The position numbers were made by a program, and so were the translations under genes. This document shows positions 11,307 to 22,020 of a stretch of DNA of 64,000 bases, one piece after another. Below the pieces are notes generated by a model. It ran no database searches. It was given only the letters and a program-made list of their open reading frames with translations, and was not told where the DNA came from. Every line of letters starts with the position of its first letter. Position 1 is the stretch's first letter. The DNA comes from Amoebidium appalachense (Eukaryota > Ichthyosporea). The stretch covers positions 13,392,001-13,456,000 of the forward strand of contig CAVNZM010000003.1 of the NCBI GenBank assembly GCA_963693365.1, written 5' to 3'.

Positions 11307-11327
11307 CGCACGCGCACACACACACAC

Positions 11328-11374
<47 letters not shown>

Positions 11375-11411
11375 CCAGCTGATACCGAGTGTCCCGAGGG
11401 GAGCCCCTTTA

Positions 11412-11488
<77 letters not shown>

Positions 11489-11685
11489 GGGGAACCCCAA
11501 CTAATTGATTTCTCCTTGTAGTCTTTATGGTGTCTCGTAGAGAAAGTAAACCCTGATATATAGTCACCACCCGACATCTATGTACGTGATCATGATATAC
11601 CGCTGAGGGGATATTCCGAGCAAACCCCCCCCCCCTACCTGAGACTGGTTCTCTTTGCCTCGAGTAAACAGCGTAAACCCCGTTC
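11307..11685 (+). repeat. LINE 3' UTR copy 2: (AC)n, A(75) and shared tail
   Basis: (AC)n at about 11314-11372, the same GAGGGGAGCCCC linker, a 75-A run at 11413-11487, then the same 200-bp tail as 7403-7600, ending CAGCGTAAACCCC. Confidence 0.85.
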
Positions 11686-11867
11686 GTATATAGTCCCAGA
11701 ATACATGGTATCTTGGTGTTCCAGTTAATTCTGTTGGTGTACATGTTTACGTTCTCCCACATGAATGGTTGAAAAGAGAGTAGAGTTGGCTCGTAAGCGG
11801 TTAGCCCTCCTCGGCTAATGTCTTTAAAGAGAAGAGACACCCTCCATCCTTCTCAGACTTACATTTA
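11686..11867 (+). pseudogene. degenerate LINE RT fragment, target of DIRS copy 1
   Basis: Matches 10198-10365 of the LINE RT (AGTCCCAGAATACA, TATCTTGGTGTTCC, GAGTTGGCTCGTAAGCGGTT, AGACTTACATTTA) with indels. Its continuation is found after the DIRS insertion at 17296. Confidence 0.7.
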
Positions 11868-11868
11868 G

Positions 11869-12498
11869 TTGCCTCTAGGGGGACATCCCCTTGGACGAAA
11901 GTGAACCTGCAATGGTTGTAAACCACGGCAAGCCCCCAGTCATCAATTTATTGATCCGTGAGGTCCATGTGCCCAAAAAACGGGGGAAGGCTTCGCCCCG
12001 TGAAAAAACAGCACGTATGTGTGGATCAATGGGGGTTGTGTGTGGGTGTAGGTGGGTGGGTGAAAAGGAATATATAGCTGTAAGGCTGTGGATGCTAAAC
12101 ACAGAAGATGTGTTTGTAGCTTGCTGATCTGCTAAAAACTGTCGTGCTTATATACCTAAGCCTACCGATCTGAACCAATCAAAAATCGATCTAGTGATAT
12201 GTGAAATCTGATCCGAGCCAATCATAACTCGGTCTAGTGATCTGTGGTATCTGATGTTTTGACTGGCTAATAGGTGCCCGTGTGCGGGCAGCCAACCGCT
12301 AACTGCTAAAACACGAAATGAAGCCTACATGGTTATGTTGGTATTGAACACCCATCCTACGTGTTTACCCAGAAAAATATTTATGTCAATAATTTCCACA
12401 AATAAAACCTCTATGAAAAACTACTCCGGGACGTGTGTTGCCTCTAGGGGGACATCCCCTTGGACGAAAGTGAACCTGCAATGGTTGTAAACCACGGC
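11869..12498 (-). repeat. DIRS copy 1 terminal block: B2, spacer, A2, B1
   Basis: B1 (12410-12498) and B2 (11869-11929, truncated) share the GGGGACATCCCC core and AACCTGCAATGGTTG. A2 (12062-12409) repeats A1. The 130-bp spacer between A2 and B2 includes ATCAATTTATTGAT, which gives AATAAA on the element strand and may serve in 3' end formation. Confidence 0.85.
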
Positions 12499-12527
12499 AC
12501 GAGAGCAGTATGCTTGCTCCAAAGGTT

Positions 12528-13590
12528 TCACTTAAGAATAGAGGCGAATACACGTGTGGTGGTGGCAGCAATGGAGGCCGGACGAAGTCGGGTATAGATC
12601 AGGAAGCAGTCGGAGGACCACCTGCCGAGTTGTTTGATCCGGGAGTCGTCGACCCCGGCCTCAGCCAGTGCTGTGGCCCCCCCCGATGCGGAGGCTGTGT
12701 CCGGCAAACCGGGAGGGTGAGAGGCCTGCCCGGGAGAGGAGGGCACGGAAATCGGCAGAGAAAGCACTCTTGGTGTAGGGGATGCCACCGAGACTGAAGA
12801 GGGGGTCGTCGGGTTGACCGGACGTTGTATCCAGGAACTGCCGGAGGAGATGGGCTGGGGAGAAGTGGGTGAGGGGCAGGGCAGCTAGGGTGACGTTGAC
12901 ACCTCGGGCCTGTACATCCGTCTTAGAGGTTGGCAGGTGGAGGGTGGCATGGGACAAAGTACCGGTGGGGGTGTAGCTGAAGGTCACGTCCTTCCGTTTA
13001 ACGTGACGGGACGGGTCGAAAGAAGTCAGGGTCTTGGAGGTAAATTCCCCTGAACGGAGGAGACCACAGAAACCGACGATGAGGGCCGTCCATAGCCGGA
13101 GATTGGCCGAGGAGGCCTTGGTGGGGCACTGGCCATGGAGTAGGCGGAGGTGGGAGGGGAGGAGGGGTTCCCTGGTGGATGAGCGGGGTCGGATGTTGTG
13201 AGAAAGCTGCCATCGGCCCACCCCCCGTAGGAACCAGGCCAGAGACTTGTCGTGGGGGTAGGGAGCAGGGAGGCCCATGTCGAGGTGGAGCCTGGTGATG
13301 GCCGAATTGTAGCCGGTTAAGGAAGAGGCCTGTACCCCTCGTTGGGCACACCAGGCGAGAAAAAGTTGCACGGTGTGTGGGGAGGCCGGGAGGGAGGACC
13401 CGGAGGAGGATTGCAGCCGAGATGCCACACAGAAATCGATGAACACTTTTTGCACCCGGGAGTAAAAGGCCCGAGAGTCGAGGTTGAGACTCAGGGCCTG
13501 GCATTCCTGCAGGGTAGTGGTGGCTCGAAGCAGCTCGGCCGGAGCAAAGTGGGGGGCCAATCTGCCAGTGTTGCTCCGGAACGGGAGATC
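12528..13590 (-). pseudogene. DIRS tyrosine recombinase, copy 1 (frameshifted)
   Basis: Integrates the element by site-specific recombination. It has a core-binding region (FAPAELLRAT to about RGVGRWQLS), the first catalytic Arg in GLLRSGE, the HSLRIGG box (H..R), then LGRW and the Tyr nucleophile in FLIYTRL near the C-terminus. One extra C in the run at 12677-12684 (8 C, against 7 in other copies) breaks the frame between the HSLRIGG box and the catalytic Tyr. There is no ATG near the start: the ORF follows a 22-bp C tract after the RT stop. Confidence 0.88.
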
Positions 13591-13614
13591 TGGGGGGGGG
13601 GGGGGGGGGGGGGG

Positions 13615-15297
13615 TTAGCCCAAGGGAAGGGATAGGAACTCGTGGACCCAGGAGGGGAAGGGGCAGGGCTCCGGTTGCAGGGAAGGTCGGAGTCGTCGGG
13701 CCCGGGGAAGTTGGTTACGAGAAATGGCATCGGCCAGATGGTTGAGGGGTCCTGGTAGGTAGGATGCCTGTAACGTAAATTGGTATTGCATTTCCATGCG
13801 GGTGATGAACCGAATAAGTTTGGCCATCACGGGGTGGGGGGAAGACCGGGAGTGCAGGTCAGACACAGCACCCGTGTTGTCGCATAAAATACGGACATGG
13901 TGGGTGGACCAGGAGGGGGCCCAGAGGGCCACGGCGGCTGCGATGGCCAGGAGTTCGATGACGGAAGAACCGAGTTTACCCTCATGAGCATAGAGGGCTT
14001 GGGTGGAGGGGGACCAGGGCATGAAGAACCATTGGTCGAGCCAGTGGCCACCTAGACCCACCGATCCGGCAGCATCAGTGGCCAGGGTGGTGTATGTGGG
14101 GGGTGTGATGAGGTGCACCCCATTCCATGATGTGAGGAACTGGTGCCATTCGGCTATGTCGGCCCGGGCGGCAGCAGTCAGTCGTATGTGGTGGTGGCCG
14201 GCAAGGTGTGGGTGGGTCCGGAGAAGGGCCCATAGGCGCTGGGAGAAGGCCCTCCCGGGGGGAACCAGCTGGGCACACCAGGTGAGTTTGCCGAGGAGGG
14301 ACTGGAGGTCCCGAATGGTGATGGTGGGCTTTGGGTGGGAAGTGAGGTCGAGTAGGTCCGAGAGCTTGGAAGCCGGGATTCGTGCCTCCATGGCGATGGA
14401 GTCGAATTCGATACCGATGAAGACGACACGGGTAGCCGGGCCCTGCATCTTGTCTTCGGAGATGGCAATGTGCAGCTCTCGGCAGAGTTGCAGAAAGGTG
14501 GATAGGTGACGTTGGCACTGCTGTTGTGTGGGGGCGACTATAATCCAGTCGTCTACGTAGTGGCGGATGAGGGTAATACCGTGCTGGTGTGCCAGCCACT
14601 GTAGGGTGGCCGCGATCCGTTCCCAGATGGCTGGGCTAGATTTCAGGCCGAAGGGCAGTCTGGTTTCAACGTAAAAATGCCCTTGCCATTTGAATGCCAT
14701 TAAGTGGTGGTCTTCCGGTCGGATGGGCATGTGCCGGAAGGCAGCCTGCACATCTGCCACGGCCATGTAGCAGCCGGGGCCTGCGTCGAGAATGAGTTGG
14801 GTGACATCCCGGGCGCGAATGTACTGAAGTTCGTCGGGGTAGGTGATGCTGTCATTGACACTGCTACCCCGGGGCCAGGAGAGGTGGTGGATTCGACGGT
14901 ACTTGGGGGGGTTCCCTTTCTTGGTAACGGCGCCGATGGGGGAGGAACGGTGGACGGGAAATTCGTCAAAGAATTGGGCCGGGGAGAGGGGGCCGCGCAG
15001 GTGGCCGAGGGCGACTTCTTTGGCAATATCCACCGTGATAGCGGCAGCTGCCTCCGGGGTGGTGGGTAGGTTGGGGCCCACCCGAGAGGTGGAGGGGCCG
15101 CGATAGCCGATGTCGACGCCGAATTCGACATCGTGGAGGAGTTGTGCGGCGAATGGTTGGTCCGGGTAGGAGGCCAGCAGTTCCCGGAGGCGGGAGGTGT
15201 CAATGTGGTGCTGGGGCAGCGGGCGGGCCTCCGGGTCTGAGCCTCGGGGGAAGGGGTGGTTAGCAAGGGTGGTGTACCCTTGGGGAGATCCCGGCAG

Positions 15298-15341
<44 letters not shown>

Positions 15342-15456
15342 CAGGGCCCCGGGGGGTTAGAGTAGGGCAGCTTGGCCCAAGTGAGGGTTGGCAGGGAGGG
15401 CAGCGGGGCCCTGTGCAGGGGAATGTGCCCGAGCACGCGGGGGTGTGGGCGGACAC
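13615..15456 (-). CDS. DIRS reverse transcriptase-RNase H, copy 1
   Basis: 613-aa open frame that copies element RNA and removes the template strand. The N-terminal third is proline-rich because it crosses a C38 tract at 15300-15338. The RT domain follows: VTKKGNPPKYRRIHHLS, MAVADVQAAFRHMPI (motif A Asp), LPFGLKSSPAIWE, RHYVDDWIIV (YVDD catalytic pair), then LGKLTWCAQLVPPGR. RNase H follows with LATDAAGSVGLGGHW, GKLGSSVIELLAI and LCDNTGAVSDL acidic residues. It ends EFLSLPLG, followed by a poly(C) tract and the recombinase. The start is uncertain; the first in-frame ATG is taken. Confidence 0.9.
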
Positions 15457-15736
15457 AGCGGTAGAAGAAAGGGGGGGGGAGGGAGTGCTAGGTGAGTGTA
15501 AGGGGGGGGGGAGGCTCGTGGGATGGGGGGGGGGGGAGTAAAATTATGTGCAGTGGCCAGAATAAACGTCTTTGTATAGGGACATTTATTCTTGACGCGC
15601 GCGGGCGCCGTAGTTGGCCTGCGAAATTTTGTACTCAGCCCTATTGGCCCGTTCTCCCGAGCTCCGTTTCCCTGTACTCGTGTGTCCTAGCTCCGAACCC
15701 CTATGTTCTAGCTGTGTGTGTGGGTGTGCGCGTAGA
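15457..15736 (-). promoter_or_regulatory. DIRS gag-RT spacer with polyadenylation-like signals
   Basis: Non-coding spacer between gag and RT. On the element strand it has AGAATAAATG followed by GTTTATTCTGG, so AATAAA is present in both orientations and gag could have its own 3' end. G-rich runs lie at 15470-15540. Confidence 0.4.
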
Positions 15737-16906
15737 CTAGGCATTGTGCTTGCAGTCTTTGCGGGGGTGTGTGCCAGAGCAGAGCGGGCACACGTGGGAG
15801 AAGGGGCAGGGCTGCTTAGCGCAGGACCGACCGTTAATGTGGAAATTCCTGCAGTGCGTCGCGGGTAGATCCACGGGTCGGGCCGGTTTGGCCGGGCCGG
15901 GTTGCGGGCCAGGGCGGTTAGGGGTGTGACCCCCGCCGGGCTTGTGGGGCGGCTTAAAGCCGTCAAGACCACAGCCGGGCTTGGGGTACATGGGGCAGGC
16001 CGCGCTGGGGTGGTCGGGGAAGCCACAGCGCTGACATGCGTCCTGGATGAGCAGGGTGGGTGGCAGGAGGAGATCCTGGTGGAGTTGGGCGAGCAGGTTG
16101 GGGCACTCGATCGGAGCCCGACCCTGCTGGTGGGCCACGGTGCGGGCGTATACGTCATAGTTGTGGATCTGGGCCCACGGGTATCGGGTGCTGAGGCGAG
16201 TGATGTGCTGAGTCCAAAGTACGTCTTTGTCCGTGGGAAGGCCGAGGTGGTGCTTGGCGGCCATGTAATGGGTCCAAGCTTGGATCCAAATGACGAGTGA
16301 ACGCAGGGGAACGGGTTTGTCTTGGCGAAAAGTCTCGATGCTGCCGTCGTCGGCCATGCGCAGATGCTGACCTTTCTTGGATGGGGCCAGGAGGGCGGCG
16401 GGGGTGAACTTATACAGGTCGACGAAACGATTGGCGCGCAAATCTGCCAGCACATCCGCGGGGGGAAGCGGGAGTGTGCCCGGCTGAATGTCGCCAGTGT
16501 TCTCACCTGTGATGGGGGGCGCGGGCAGGGCAGGCAGGTCAAGGTCAGGGCCGAGATGCAGCCCCGGGGAAACCTCCCCGGGTGTGGAGGGCGCGGCGGG
16601 GGGCGCGGGAGGGTCGCGGTTGGTGAGAGCAGCCAGGACGCCAGCCATCTGGGTGCTGATGGCGGTGAGGGCGGCCAGGACGGCGTCTTGAGAAGTCATC
16701 TGCGGGGACGGCGGGGCCTGAGGGGGGACTTCAGGGGTGGAGGGGAGAGTAGCCGGCGGGTCCGGGTCCGTGGTGGTATGGGCCGCTGGAGGCGCGTCAG
16801 TGTCCGCGGGAGCGTTGGTCAGCCTGTGGCGGAGGTCGCTGCGGGTCAGGCGCTTAGGTGCCGCGGCAGGGGCGGCGGCTGAGGCCTGGCGCTTTTTCGG
16901 CGGCAT
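15737..16906 (-). CDS. DIRS Gag-like protein with CCHC and CCCH zinc modules, copy 1
   Basis: 389-aa nucleocapsid-like protein predicted to bind element RNA. Order: basic start (MPPKKRQ), Ala/Pro-rich segment with a short helix around QDAVLAALTAISTQMAG, a conserved central domain (ADVLADLRANRFVDLYKF to VAHQQGRAPIECPNL), then three zinc modules near the C-terminus: CQRCGFPDHPSAAC (C2HC), CRNFHINGRSCAKQPCPFSH (CCCH type) and CPLCSGTHPRKDC (C2HC). The ATG at 16906-16904 lies just downstream of A1. Virtually identical ORFs occur at 27800-28969 and, broken, at 58480-59661. Confidence 0.85.
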   Translation of the reverse strand: MPPKKRQASAAAPAAAPKRLTRSDLRHRLTNAPADTDAPPAAHTTTDPDPPATLPSTPEVPPQAPPSPQMTSQDAVLAALTAISTQMAGVLAALTNRDPPAPPAAPSTPGEVSPGLHLGPDLDLPALPAPPITGENTGDIQPGTLPLPPADVLADLRANRFVDLYKFTPAALLAPSKKGQHLRMADDGSIETFRQDKPVPLRSLVIWIQAWTHYMAAKHHLGLPTDKDVLWTQHITRLSTRYPWAQIHNYDVYARTVAHQQGRAPIECPNLLAQLHQDLLLPPTLLIQDACQRCGFPDHPSAACPMYPKPGCGLDGFKPPHKPGGGHTPNRPGPQPGPAKPARPVDLPATHCRNFHINGRSCAKQPCPFSHVCPLCSGTHPRKDCKHNA

Positions 16907-16946
16907 GCTGACCGGCGTAGGGAAAGATAGGGAGAATGAAAAGGAG

Positions 16947-17295
16947 TGAAAAGGAATATATAGCTGTAAGGCTGTGGATGCTAAACACAGAAGATGTGTT
17001 TGTAGCTTGCTGATCTGCTAAAAACTGTCGTGCTTATATACCTAAGCCTACCGATCTGAACCAATCAAAAATCGATCTAGTGATATGTGAAATCTGATCC
17101 GAGCCAATCATAACTCGGTCTAGTGATCTGTGGTATCTGATGTTTTGACTGGCTAATAGGTGCCCGTGTGCGGGCAGCCAACCGCTAACTGCTAAAACAC
17201 GAAATGAAGCCTACATGGTTATGTTGGTATTGAACACCCATCCTACGTGTTTACCCAGAAAAATATTTATGTCAATAATTTCCACAAATAAAACC
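16947..17295 (-). promoter_or_regulatory. DIRS A1 repeat with CCAAT/TATA promoter, copy 1
   Basis: Read on the minus strand A1 carries two inverted CCAAT boxes (ATTGG; plus-strand CCAAT at 17061-17065 and about 17105) and a TATATAAG box (17040-17033) about 130 nt before the gag ATG. This is the likely element promoter. The same block is repeated as A2. Confidence 0.6.
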
Positions 17296-17485
17296 CAGAC
17301 TTACATTTATTATTCGCACTTATGTCCGCAGCAATACAAAGTGCATAAACCCCCTTATGTCTTCCCGGCATGTGAATAGTTCTTATACTGTAAGTGCAGT
17401 TTTACGGGGGAATGTGCTGCCGAAAACAAAATTCGAGCCCTGCAGATCTAGGACTCTCTTTCTCGATCCAAGCGGGGGCGGGAGG
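17296..17485. pseudogene. LINE remnants flanking DIRS copy 1
   Basis: 17296-17380 continues the LINE interrupted at 11867 (CAGACTTACATTTATT, CTTCCCGGCATGTGAATA). Around 17452-17480 the LINE recurs in inverted orientation (CTCTCTTTCTCGATCCAAGC matches the complement of 10411-10440). No intact frame. Confidence 0.6.
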
Positions 17486-18060
17486 GGTTCCAATTGTTTT
17501 ATATAAACCTGTTCGTATATAGTATATATATAAGCTCTTGCTACCCCTTGTGTATAAAATGTAATATTGTTATGGAGTCCAAGGCTCTCTCTCTCTCGCT
17601 CAAGGCTCTATCTTATACTAGGTATGTCTTTTCAGTCTCTCCTTCCTGTGAGATGTGGCACTCGCGCGGGCCGGCGCCGGCGATGTGCAGTCTGTCTCCC
17701 CCTGACTCAGGTTCTACCCCCTGAAATCGAACCTTCACTGAACTTGAAAAACTCAATGCTTGCATAATATTTAACTAACGGTATCAAAGGTGTGGCAGGT
17801 AAAGCAATTTTTTTACATTTCTTTTTATATTATTGTGTAGTGCACCGCAAAAACGGTGGACCAGGTTTCAAACATGCAGGGCCGGTACGAACCCTAAAAC
17901 ACGTGCAGGTGCATGGGTGGTTCTATGTATGCCAGCAGCATAGGCTCAGTGCACGTGCTGAGATTTACACTTGTAAAAGATTGAAAATTCCGGAATGTCG
18001 GCATAGCAGCAGGTTTGAATCCACCAATAGAACTGGATGGGGCACTTAAGGCCGAGGGGT
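17486..18060. other. unassigned stretch
   Basis: Contains TATAAACCTGTTCGTATATAG (17501-17521), a motif also found at LINE junctions near 9240 and 11685. No gene was recognised. Confidence 0.35.
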
Positions 18061-18235
18061 GCATTGTCAAATCTGAGACATACAGGCACGAAACCAGCTG
18101 TGTAGTACTGTGTGTGTACATATACCATACACCGTTATGCAGGGTGTGTGGCCTAGGGATACATTGTCAAATATGAGGCATACAGGCATGAAACCAACTG
18201 TGCAGTGCAGTGTGTGTGTGTATATACACGTGTGT
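18061..18235. repeat. two tandem units of 100 bp
   Basis: CATTGTCAAATxTGAGxCATA then CAGGCAxGAAACCA recurs at about 18062 and 18162, a period of 100 bp. Confidence 0.75.
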
Positions 18236-18258
18236 CTGGTGATATATGATATACACAA

Positions 18259-18440
<182 letters not shown>

Positions 18441-18463
18441 GTGTGTGCACAGTCAAGACACCG

Positions 18464-18975
18464 TCAGTAGTCAAAATTTATTAAAGTGCCTCCGGTGCAC
18501 TCTATGTGTTTATTTAGCACTGCCCAGCGCTGCACCTGCACAAACAACGCTGGCAAGGTTAAACTTTTGGCAAGCTCCTCCTTAGCCTGTTTGAATGCTG
18601 CTCTTCGGGCAGCTTCTGTGATCTTCTCCGCCACCGTTTTTTCGGCCTCGCCCCCACTTGCCTGTGCGGGCGGGTTGTTGCAAGCCATGTCAAGCCACAT
18701 GGGTGTGTCCCTGCTAAAGAAGCAGAGGAGTGCATGCAAAAGGGCGGGCACGTGCCCCTCGATGGCACATATTGTCGTGGAGAGCAGCCCCCTCATCTCG
18801 GCGGGGCAGTGCTCAATGCAGCAGGTTTGGAAGGTGTACAGGGCCACCGGTTTGCCAAGGCCCAGCAAATCGTATGTGTAGGTGTGTGTCGCCGACACGG
18901 GCCCCCCCGGAGGAGGTCTCGTTGCTGCCGTATGCCTGGAGCCAGACCTCGTAGTCATCGAAGCGGGAGGCACTG
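18464..18975 (-). pseudogene. coding-like ORF downstream of the 19-kb gene, frameshifted
   Basis: Just after the stop of the next gene, same-strand coding-like sequence continues: first a frame reading FDDYEVWLQAYGSNETSS, then, after the 7-bp C run at 18902-18908, a second frame from ATHTYTYDLLGLG to the TGA at 18466-18464. The second frame contains an Ala/Lys/Glu-rich helix-forming stretch (EKITEAARRAAFKQAKEELA). It could be the C-terminal part of the same protein separated by one TAG and one homopolymer indel. I do not recognise the family. Confidence 0.4.
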
Positions 18976-18977
18976 CG

Positions 18978-19205
18978 CTAGGGAACCAGTAGCAGATTTT
19001 CAACGCGCAGGTCTTGGCAGTTGCCGTTGCGGTAAATCACGCGCTCGTCAATGGCCAGCCGGCGCACGGGGCAGTCCTGGTGTGCATACTTGTAGCCGTA
19101 GTTGTATATCAGCTCGGAGGCACGCACCAGGTCGTTTTGCTGTGGGACCGGTGTGAGACTCGGTGTAGCATGTGTGTGGCCTGTGTGTCTTTTTTTTTTT
19201 TTTTT

Positions 19206-19236
<31 letters not shown>

Positions 19237-19867
19237 GGCACCCATGTGCACCATGGTGTTATCTATCAGCAGCACCAGCTCGGGGCCCAGGTTGAGCCTG
19301 CGCGCGCAGCCGTGGTCCAGCTGCACAATGCCTGTGGGGTCAAAGTGGACCAAATGTGCCCTGCCCCGCCAGGTCAGCCGGTCTGGGAGCCTCAAGAGGA
19401 GGATAAGGGCAAACCAGTCCATCTCATATACATGACGGGTGGGTGGGGAGCCCGGCAGCACGGCCTCCACCATCACGCTGGCGGGGGTCTGGCTCTGCCA
19501 AATAACACCCGTGTATTTGTTGAGCTCCAACGGAGGGGTGGGGCCGGGATCATCGGTCACTGGCAGGAGCTTGTGGGAGTGCAGCATGAGGCTGGGGTAG
19601 CACGTCTTGTTTGGATTGGTGGGGTCCTCGTACTCCTACGTGGGTTTTGAGGGGGGGGGGGGGGGGGGGGGTGAGTGTCGATAGGCCACACCAACAGTTT
19701 ATACACACCTCGAAACAGGCCATGTAGCCTGCAGCAGGGTGCTTGCTTTTCTGCCTGCTCAGCCAGCCCTTTTTGGCATTAGCCTCCTGGAAGACAGCCA
19801 GCCAGGTCAGGCTCTTAGTGTTGTAGTACGTAGCCTTACGTTTGAATACATAGGCGGGTCCGGACAT
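18978..19867 (-). CDS. Unrecognised three-exon gene (about 234 aa), HNH-like tail
   Basis: Proposed exons on the minus strand, all phase 0: 19867-19709, 19635-19252 and 19139-18978 (TAG). Donors are GTGTGT and GTGCAC; acceptors are CACGTAG and TCCCACAG. The 53, 128 and 53 codons join cleanly. The first exon starts MSGPAYVFKR; the second has ordinary hydrophobic stretches (WFALILLLRLP). The last exon ends NGNCQDLRVENLLLVP, resembling the C-terminal half of HNH/AP2-type modules, but the usual catalytic His is not evident, so no nuclease function is assigned. Introns contain poly(C/G) and A/T runs. A sequence matching exon 1 lies on the opposite strand at 23676-23712. The stop may be premature. 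Confidence 0.5.
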
Positions 19868-20950
19868 CTGTGTGATTGGCTGGCGGCTAAAGACCAATTT
19901 CCAGAGTGGGGGTAAATGGTTTTGATTGATGTGGGCGCAGGATGTATCTCTTTAGCGCTCCATAACTAGGAAACAAATGAAGGGAAAACACTCACAGAAA
20001 GTGTTTGTCTTCACCTGTGTGTCCTCTTTATATATACCAACAGCATTCCTGCACTAGCCAATGAAAGCAAACGGTTAGAGTATATACTGATATATAGCCA
20101 CTTAGCGCTGCAAGCGGCTTAGCCGCACCGCGGCGCCCAGCGCTTGCAGTACTTAAGTAGTGTTCAACTAAAGGTACTAACTATGTTCAAAACTTAGTAA
20201 ATATAATAAATAAATGTTTTATTGAAAAATAGTGTATTAAAGTTAGCTTTCTATAGGTATTACAGCGCTTTTAACAAGTTCTTGTTTTCCGCCTTCCGCG
20301 CCGGATCATCGGGTACAATTCTGGTTTTGCCCCCCTAGGCTAGGTGGCTTGTCCCTTCACTAAGTTTACTTAGTGAAGCTACGATCTATCCATATGAAAA
20401 AATTTACGAAATGTGAGTGAAGTAAAAGATTCTGGAATCGATTGATTGGTTTTCGCTTGAGTGCAGCAGACGACCGATTTCTTTTGCTTGGCTTGCTAGC
20501 CAATCAGACTGGCTCTCAAACTAGTGTTTCGCCGGCTGCCTGACAGCTTCTGATAGCCGCGTACCTCAGTGACGGCTGTGTCAGTCGGAGTCTCAGTTTG
20601 AACGTTGACGTGGATGGACGTATAGCAAGAGATAAAGATAACCCGAACTTGGCGCAGACGCGTAATAGGCGAGACCTCGAAAGTATACGTGGCTTAGAAT
20701 ATATTTTTGTGTTTAGTTGGCTCTTTTTCTTGCCGCTGTGCAATAATCGCAAGCATGCAACCGCACGTGTGCGCTGAGCACCCAAGTGCCTTGGGGCCTC
20801 TTGCCGGCGTACTCAGGCACGAACCGAGAACTCTTGCAGGTAGCTAAACGCCGCCGTAAAGCCAGCAATGATCCATACTAGCAGTTAATATTTCAAGCAA
20901 TCTTGCTCACGTGCATGGCCGAGACCACAAGGATGGGCAAAGGGCAGCTC
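19868..20950. other. unassigned intergenic region
   Basis: No coding region was recognised. It contains a small inverted repeat, CTGCAAGCG near 20110 and CGCTTGCAG near 20152, around a GC-rich loop, and AT-rich sequence at 20180-20260. Confidence 0.4.
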
Positions 20951-20952
20951 AG

Positions 20953-21112
20953 GGGTGGGTGGAAAGGAGACTGAGACCGAGGGGGGGAGAAGGGGAGGGT
21001 GGAAAGGAGACTCTAACGGAGGGGGAGGGGAGGGGAGGGTGGAAAGGACACTCTAACGGAGGGGGGGGGGAGGGGGGGGGGGGGGTGGAAAGGACACTCT
21101 AACCGAGGCGGG
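20953..21112. repeat. G-rich minisatellite, four units
   Basis: GGGTGGAAAGGA(G/C)ACTCTAAC followed by a G/A-rich run repeats four times, with the unit growing as G runs lengthen. Confidence 0.85.
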
Positions 21113-21171
21113 GGATAGTTGCAGTGTTTTTGTTTGTGCATTCACATAGAGGGGAGGTGGGCGGCACATAG

Positions 21172-21569
<398 letters not shown>

Positions 21570-22020
21570 GTTTTTATAGAGAGAAAAAAAAATGTGAGTT
21601 AAAGTGAAGATAATATAAATTATAAGAGTTTAAACTTAGTTTATCAGAAGTTGGAATGCATATGCTTGCGGAATTGTTATAGAAGTTCTTAGTGTGAAAG
21701 AGAAGAAGGGGAGAAAAGAAGTTTTTTGCTTAGTCGTGAACAACTCGATTGCCCCTCATTATGTGTTAGTCGTGTTTTACATGACACCGTGCACTCTGCT
21801 CCCTTAGACCCGTACAAAACAACATCCTGACAGGGGTGTACGTGCAGAGAATGGAGGGTGGGAGGGGGGGAAAGGGGTCCAACCCCCCCCTCCCCCCCCC
21901 CCCCCCCCCCCTCCCCCTTTCCCCCAACAAACACACTCACTCATTTCACACCGTTTTACACCTGTGCCGGCACTACCCAGAGCTAACAGCTTCCACCTGC
22001 TGCCATATGTTTCCTGGGGA
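21570..22020. other. unassigned, with C tract
   Basis: A/T-rich then G/C-rich. The block 21885-21915 is a C tract. Short protein-like frames exist around 21960-22035 on both strands, but no consistent gene could be built. Confidence 0.35.

Larger units (their letters stand above)
11869..17295 (-). mobile_element. DIRS/PAT-like tyrosine-recombinase retrotransposon, copy 1
   Basis: Read on the minus strand the order is A1 (17295-16947), gag, RT-RNase H, tyrosine recombinase, B1 (12498-12410), A2 (12409-12062), spacer, B2 (11929-11869). This split-direct-repeat layout is characteristic of PAT-type DIRS elements, which integrate through a tyrosine recombinase rather than an integrase. A1 and A2 share variants not found in the other copies (GATCTGAACCAATC, GGTATTGAACACC), so both came from one replication template. 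B2 lacks its outer 27 bp. The insertion sits in a LINE remnant and is flanked by a 14-bp direct repeat, CAGACTTACATTTA (11854-11867 and 17296-17309), unusual for this class. The recombinase is frameshifted. Confidence 0.88.

Noticed and set aside
14003-16882. Plus-strand ORFs over DIRS RT and gag (for example 14003-14509 and 16322-16882)
   Set aside because: Antisense shadows of the element's minus-strand genes; they recur identically in each copy.
18978-19139. Firm assignment as an HNH nuclease
   Set aside because: Only the NGN...DLR.ENL pattern is visible; the catalytic His and the N-terminal half of the fold are not recognisable.
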